Assembly: GCA_937868455.1 (NCBI GenBank)
Contig: CALMMO010000353.1
Location: 1 to 20,726, forward strand
Direction: 5' to 3'
DNA from: an uncultured Marmoricola sp.
GTDB taxonomy: Bacteria; Actinomycetota; Actinomycetes; Propionibacteriales; Nocardioidaceae
Length of the DNA: 20,726 nt
In this document: piece by piece, positions 17,446-20,726 of the stretch
Position numbering within the stretch: the stretch's first letter is position 1
Layout: every line of letters begins with the position of its first letter
Notes under the pieces: model-generated
The model's input: the letters and a program-made list of their open reading frames with translations, nothing else
Told to the model about the DNA's origin: nothing
The model's database searches: none
Program-made: the position numbers and the translations under genes

Positions 17446-17654
17446 CTGAATCCTGTCGCTAGGTGGCGTTGTTTGGGCGCAAGGCCCAGACGCGTGCCAA
17501 GGGGGCAAGGTTTCGAGGAGCGTACAGATACTCACCGGCATCCGCGAGGGATCGGGCCCATTCTTGGACCCTATTGAGCTGGGACTCTCTGGGCAGTCTC
17601 GGCCGCGGTGCTGGCGCGAGGCCTCGGGGTCTTGGCAGTTGAGTGCGACAAACC
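17446..17654 (-). promoter_or_regulatory. long leader/promoter region of the APC permease
   Basis: The 246-bp gap between the divergent starts has no supported gene. On the minus strand GGGTCC (17571-17566) pairs with GGGCCC (17559-17554) around six bases; the G-U pair works only in minus-strand RNA, which suits a permease leader. I found no recognisable riboswitch consensus and no clear -10/-35 pair for the permease. A small 90-codon frame here was rejected. Confidence 0.3.
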
Positions 17655-17684
17655 TTGACGCTCCACCGCTGCGGTATGCAATAT
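17655..17684 (+). promoter_or_regulatory. predicted gntR-acdS promoter
   Basis: TTGACG (17655-17660) is a good -35. Eighteen bases later CAATAT (17679-17684) can serve as -10. Transcription would then begin at about 17691, next to the GTG at 17692, which has no Shine-Dalgarno; this suggests a leaderless mRNA. The -10 lies inside the operator palindrome. Confidence 0.5.
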
Positions 17685-17690
17685 ATTGCA
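17677..17690. promoter_or_regulatory. perfect 14-bp palindrome, probable GntR operator
   Basis: TGCAATATATTGCA is identical to its own reverse complement and ends two bases before the gntR GTG. Short AT-centred palindromes of this size are usual binding sites of FadR/FCD-type GntR dimers. It overlaps the predicted -10, so a bound dimer would block the gntR-acdS promoter. No second copy is found elsewhere in the intergenic region. Confidence 0.68.
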
Positions 17691-17691
17691 C

Positions 17692-18348
17692 GTGCCAGTA
17701 CCCGCCGCCCGAGATTCACGCCGGCCCGCACTCCTTCGCGAAGGGGTGCACAAACGACTGCGCACCGCGATCGTCGATGGCACTCTGGCGCCCGGTGAGG
17801 CTGTGCGGGACCAGGAGTTAGCGCAGTGGCTAGGCGTCTCCCGAACTCCCGTGCGCGAGGCGCTGCTCAAACTCGCCGATGCTGGACTTGTTGAGGCCAC
17901 GCCAGGCCGCTCGACCCGCATCGCAGACATTGATCACGACGCAGTGCGCGATGCCCAGGCTGTGGTGAGTGCGATGCATCGCCTCGCCGTACTCACGGCT
18001 GTTAATCGACTCACCGCCGCCGACGTGCGATCAATGCGCCAAGCCAATCAACGCTTTCAGGCAGCAATCGAGTCAGCCGACGTGGATGCTGCCCTCGAAG
18101 CCGACGACGCGCTGCACGGCGTGCTCGTCGAGGTCGCGGCGAACAAGGCCGTCGCCACTGTGCTCGACCAGTTCACCCCCACCATCCGCAGGCTCGAGCG
18201 AATTCGCTTTGCTTCGCACGCAGGGCTGGGCTCGATCGATCTCCACGCGCAACTCATCGAGTTGTGCGAGCGCGGCGACGCTTCCGCCGCTGCCGACGTG
18301 AGTGACCAGACCTGGCACAACCTGCAACCCCTGCTCGACACGCTGTAA
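17692..18348 (+). CDS. GntR-family transcriptional regulator, FCD (FadR-like) subfamily
   Basis: A DNA-binding regulator of 218 residues. The winged helix-turn-helix spans about 14-80, with [20 protein letters not shown] (41-60) as helix-turn-helix and [12 protein letters not shown] as wing. The C-terminal FCD domain has [16 protein letters not shown] (138-153) and [17 protein letters not shown] (184-200); His142, His185 and His209 stand where FCD proteins hold a metal or ligand carboxylate. I chose GTG 17692; TTG 17686 is inside the operator and would add two residues. Its stop is 19 bp from acdS, so it forms an operon and most likely controls acdS and itself, perhaps with an amino acid as inducer. 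Confidence 0.92.
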   Translation: MPVPAARDSRRPALLREGVHKRLRTAIVDGTLAPGEAVRDQELAQWLGVSRTPVREALLKLADAGLVEATPGRSTRIADIDHDAVRDAQAVVSAMHRLAVLTAVNRLTAADVRSMRQANQRFQAAIESADVDAALEADDALHGVLVEVAANKAVATVLDQFTPTIRRLERIRFASHAGLGSIDLHAQLIELCERGDASAAADVSDQTWHNLQPLLDTL

Positions 18349-18354
18349 AGACCT

Positions 18355-18360
18355 AAGGAG
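18355..18360 (+). promoter_or_regulatory. acdS ribosome binding site
   Basis: AAGGAG stands seven bases before ATG 18368. It fixes the acdS start and excludes the open upstream extension in the same frame, which lies inside gntR. Confidence 0.8.
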
Positions 18361-18367
18361 CATTGCC

Positions 18368-19393
18368 ATGAAGTTGCATGAAATCCCCCGCTACCCGCTC
18401 ACTTTCGGTCCTAGCCCGGTGCACCATCTCAAGCGCCTCACCGAGCATCTCGGCGGCGCCCAGGTCTGGGCGAAGCGCGAAGACGTCAATAGCGGGTTGG
18501 CCTTTGGCGGCAACAAGGTGCGCAAACTCGAGTACATCGTTCCCGACATCTTGGCCAGTGGCGCCGACACGTTGGTGAGCATCGGCGGCTACCAGTCCAA
18601 CCACACCCGACAGGTCGCTGCCGTGGCCGCGCATCTTGGGCTCAAGTGCCGCTTGGTGCAGGAGAAATGGGTGCCCTGGGACGACCCGACCAACGACAAA
18701 GTTGGCAACATCTTGCTGTCGCGGATGATGGGGGCAGATAGCCGATTGGACCCCAGCGGCTTTGATATCGGGATCCGCGACTCATGGAAAGAAGCCCTAG
18801 CCGAAGTCGAGGCCTCAGGGGGCAAGCCCTACCCGATCCCCGCCGGCGCTTCCGAACACCCCTTGGGCGGTGTGGGCTTTGCTAACTGGGCTTTTGAGCT
18901 GGCCGAGCAAGAGAAGGCCCTTGGCGTCACCTTCGACACGATCATCGTCTGCACAGTGACCGGGTCATCGCACGCTGGCATGATCGCCGGCTTTGCTGCT
19001 CTCGAAGACATCACCGGAGTACGCCGCCGCGTGTTGGGCATCGACGCCTCCGCCACGCTGGACCAAACCCGTGACCAAGTGGATCGCATCGCGCGCCATA
19101 CGGCAGAAGTCATCGAGCTAGGCCGCGACCTGCGCGATGACGAAATCACTGTGCTCGAAGGGTGGGCCGGCGAGCTCTACGGCCTGCCTGTGGAGTCGAC
19201 CATGGAAGCGATGCGTCTGGGAGCGCAACTTGAAGCCATGATCACCGACCCGGTCTATGAAGGTAAGTCGCTAGCTGGCCTCATCGACTTGGTGAAGTCT
19301 GGCGAAATCAGCAAAAACTCCCACGTGCTTTACACCCACCTCGGTGGGCAGCCAGCCATCAACGCCTACCACCGACTGTGGGACCCGGCCTAA
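18368..19393 (+). CDS. acdS: 1-aminocyclopropane-1-carboxylate deaminase
   Basis: A pyridoxal-phosphate enzyme that opens ACC, the plant ethylene precursor, to 2-oxobutyrate and ammonia. The 341 residues align from end to end with Pseudomonas AcdS as I remember it: YPLTFGPSP (9-17), [21 protein letters not shown] (36-56) with the PLP lysine Lys50, [20 protein letters not shown] (72-91) with nucleophile Ser77, VTGSSHAGM (197-205), YGLP (Tyr271) and DPVYEGKS (294-301, Tyr297). Glu298 and Leu325 match Glu295 and Leu322 of Pseudomonas AcdS, positions that separate ACC deaminase from D-cysteine desulfhydrase. The activity call is therefore better supported than for most homologues. It lies in an operon with gntR, next to a divergent amino acid permease. 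Its stop is in a hairpin loop. Confidence 0.95.
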   Translation: MKLHEIPRYPLTFGPSPVHHLKRLTEHLGGAQVWAKREDVNSGLAFGGNKVRKLEYIVPDILASGADTLVSIGGYQSNHTRQVAAVAAHLGLKCRLVQEKWVPWDDPTNDKVGNILLSRMMGADSRLDPSGFDIGIRDSWKEALAEVEASGGKPYPIPAGASEHPLGGVGFANWAFELAEQEKALGVTFDTIIVCTVTGSSHAGMIAGFAALEDITGVRRRVLGIDASATLDQTRDQVDRIARHTAEVIELGRDLRDDEITVLEGWAGELYGLPVESTMEAMRLGAQLEAMITDPVYEGKSLAGLIDLVKSGEISKNSHVLYTHLGGQPAINAYHRLWDPA

Positions 19394-19409
19394 GCCGGAT
19401 CCCACAGTC
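19374..19409 (+). terminator. acdS terminator hairpin with the stop codon in its loop
   Basis: GACTGTGGGACCCGGC (19374-19389) and GCCGGATCCCACAGTC (19394-19409) pair over 16 bp with one C-A mismatch. The loop CTAA contains the acdS TAA. No T-tract follows, and the structure would serve both acdS and the converging DUF4298-like gene, whose stop is 27 bp away. Confidence 0.65.
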
Positions 19410-19435
19410 AACGCGCCTGCACCCCTTCGGCGGGA

Positions 19436-19735
19436 TCAGTCTTCGCCGAGGGTGCGGCTGAGTTCTTTGATGAGGTTTCGCACGGCCTCGTCGCGAACTG
19501 AGATCGCGTCGAAGATCGGGTCTTCGCCCATCGCGTACCGGATGTCAGAGTCGTCAGTTTCGACCTGGTCACGGTCATCGACCCACACAGAGGTGTAGTA
19601 GGCCTGCAACTCCGCGCGCTTGTGATCCATCGCGGCCCACTGGCTCAACAGGTCCTCAAGGCGGGCGTTGTCGGCTTCGACCTCGCGCAGCAAAGCAGCA
19701 GCGGCAGTCATTCGGTCAAGAGGCGTGGTGTTCAT
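19436..19735 (-). CDS. DUF4298-like small protein of unknown function
   Basis: A 99-residue acidic protein with no signal peptide or membrane helix. The first 45 residues form a helix-rich, possibly coiled-coil part (LLREVEADNARLEDLLSQW). Then comes LQAYYTSVWVDDRDQ (43-57) and DDSDIRYAMGEDPIFDAI (61-78), which recall the YYxSxxWxxD and xLsEDaIyD features of DUF4298 proteins. No function is known for that family. ATG 19735 is chosen since it begins the conserved part; the frame is open farther upstream but there it is antisense to the CoA-transferase. The ribosome binding site is weak. It converges with acdS and diverges from the CoA-transferase. Confidence 0.72.
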   Translation of the reverse strand: MNTTPLDRMTAAAALLREVEADNARLEDLLSQWAAMDHKRAELQAYYTSVWVDDRDQVETDDSDIRYAMGEDPIFDAISVRDEAVRNLIKELSRTLGED

Positions 19736-19755
19736 GACTGTGAGCTTAGGTCGGG

Positions 19756-19800
19756 GGGTGAACTGCCAACATCGGTCACTTGGCCAATTCAGGTTCACCC
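19756..19800. promoter_or_regulatory. inverted repeat between DUF4298-like and CoA-transferase genes
   Basis: GGGTGAAC (19756-19763) and GTTCACCC (19793-19800) are perfect 8-bp arms 29 bp apart in the 132-bp divergent region. They could be two half-sites for a regulator. Promoter hexamers are not clear on either strand; CATACT (19855-19860), eight bases before the CoA-transferase ATG, would fit a leaderless start. Confidence 0.3.
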
Positions 19801-19867
19801 ATGTGGCTGATCCTCCGATGGTCAGGCCGGATGGATGCACGGACTCAGCAGCGGCATACTCGAACTC

Positions 19868-20726
19868 ATGGGACCACTGAGTGGTATTCGAGTCGTTGAA
19901 GTCGGCGTTTGGCATGCCGGCCCCGGCGCCGGGGCAATCTTGGGTGACATGGGCGCTGATGTGATCAAAGTTGAGACCTTCGAGGGTGATCCCGAGCGGC
20001 ATTTCGGTGCCTTCGGGCCGATGGCGTCCACGTCGGAGGCTCACATTGAGAACTGGTCGGGGGTCTATGAGTTCTCCAACCGCAACAAACGCAGTGTCTG
20101 CCTCGACCTGACTAATCCTGAGGGTCGCGAAGCATTCGAACGGCTCATCGCCACGGCCGATGTGTTCTTGACGAACTTGCGCGGTCCCACTGTCACCAAA
20201 CTGGGACTCGATCCAGCCACCATCAGCGCCATCAACCCTCGACTGATTCATCACGCAGTCAGCGGCTTCGGCTCGACCGGTCCCATGGCCGATCAGGGCG
20301 GGTTCGACTCGATGGGGCAGGGCGTGGCTGGGCTGATGTATCTGGGCAGCGACGACCCCGTCGTACTCCAGATGCTGGTGCTCGACCAACTCACCGCCAT
20401 CACCGCCGCCTTCGCGATCATCACCTCGCTCTTCGTGCGTGAACGCGATGGCCAGGGTCCGGCCAGCCACACATCGTTGTACGCCGCAGGCACATGGCTG
20501 GCCGCCCGCAACCTGCAAGCCACCGCATTGGCTGGTCGCGACATCAGCACGGCCTGGGACCGGCGCGCTCAATCTCCGCTACGCACCACCTTTGAGTGCA
20601 AGGGTGGCGCGATCATGGGCACCAACCATCCCGAACACAAGTTCTGGCCCTCGCTGTGCGAGGCGCTGGGTCGCGCGGACTTGGTGAGTGACGCGCGGTT
20701 CGCCTCGACCCAAGACCGACTGACCA
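19868..20726 (+). CDS. CaiB/BaiF-type (class III) CoA-transferase, 3' end beyond the window
   Basis: It moves CoA between an acyl-CoA and a free acid; the substrate is unknown. The 286 residues present start MGPLSGIRVVEVGVWHAGPGAG, the typical family N-terminus, followed by LGDMGADVIKVE (25-36), NRNKRSVCLDL (71-81), GREAFERLIATADVFLTNLR (86-105) and VSGFGSTGP (131-139). Asp173, in VLDQLTAITA, aligns with the catalytic aspartate (Asp169) of formyl-CoA transferase. The usual length is near 400, so about a third is missing on the right. ATG 19868 matches the family start; ATG 19835 in frame would add 11 residues. Neither has a Shine-Dalgarno. No partner gene is visible in the window. Confidence 0.9.
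   Translation, partial: MGPLSGIRVVEVGVWHAGPGAGAILGDMGADVIKVETFEGDPERHFGAFGPMASTSEAHIENWSGVYEFSNRNKRSVCLDLTNPEGREAFERLIATADVFLTNLRGPTVTKLGLDPATISAINPRLIHHAVSGFGSTGPMADQGGFDSMGQGVAGLMYLGSDDPVVLQMLVLDQLTAITAAFAIITSLFVRERDGQGPASHTSLYAAGTWLAARNLQATALAGRDISTAWDRRAQSPLRTTFECKGGAIMGTNHPEHKFWPSLCEALGRADLVSDARFASTQDRLT

Noticed and set aside
17446..17691. 82-residue extension of the APC permease toward gntR
   Set aside because: Polar, low-hydrophobicity sequence that would overlap the operator; ATG 17445 has a ribosome binding site and a proper permease N-terminus.
17459..17731. 90-codon minus-strand frame ahead of the permease
   Set aside because: Its end looks somewhat protein-like, but it has no ribosome binding site, overlaps gntR and the operator, and third-position GC of its last part is only about 65%.
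19736..20572. Long open minus-strand frame extending the DUF4298-like gene to 378 codons
   Set aside because: It is antisense to the clear CoA-transferase on the plus strand; only the last 99 codons resemble a protein family.
1..20726. CRISPR array, tRNA/rRNA genes, insertion sequence, toxin-antitoxin or defence island
   Set aside because: I looked through the intergenic regions and found no regularly spaced repeats, cloverleaf-like sequence, transposase motifs or such gene pairs. RecBCD has anti-phage activity but is ordinary here.

Overview
The window looks like a stretch of an actinobacterial (Actinomycetota) chromosome. The sequence is GC-rich (about 60% by eye), GTG and TTG starts are frequent, one or two genes look leaderless, and recC-recB-recD have the order known from mycobacteria. 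I saw no rRNA, tRNA, transposase, phage gene or CRISPR array. Most of it is ordinary chromosome; the unusual signal is in short non-coding sequences and a few active-site residues.

Left part (1-12952), all on the minus strand. Reading in the direction of transcription there is a purine-nucleoside-phosphorylase-like gene, then an NCS1 nucleobase permease with an acyl-CoA dehydrogenase, then an ACT-domain protein followed by recC, recB and recD with overlapping stop and start codons. The 3' end of each of these three units carries a copy of one palindromic repeat whose core is CAGGTTTACTTGTGACTTT. In two cases the repeat arm also supplies the stop codon.

Middle (12953-16017). A lone class I methyltransferase (plus strand) with lower third-position GC converges on fhs, formate-tetrahydrofolate ligase (minus strand), which feeds formate into the one-carbon folate pool. 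fhs has a hairpin just after its stop and a 36-nt near-palindrome upstream of its start.

Right part (16018-20726). An APC-family amino-acid permease (minus) is divergent from a gntR-acdS operon (plus). acdS encodes a canonical 1-aminocyclopropane-1-carboxylate (ACC) deaminase, with the residues that separate it from D-cysteine desulfhydrase. A perfect 14-bp palindrome overlaps the predicted gntR promoter and is the obvious autoregulatory operator. A likely logic is permease uptake of ACC or a related amino acid, cleavage to 2-oxobutyrate and ammonia, and control by the GntR protein. A near-perfect hairpin closes acdS with its stop codon in the loop. A small DUF4298-like gene follows on the minus strand, and the window ends inside a CaiB/BaiF-type CoA-transferase gene (plus) that runs off the right edge.
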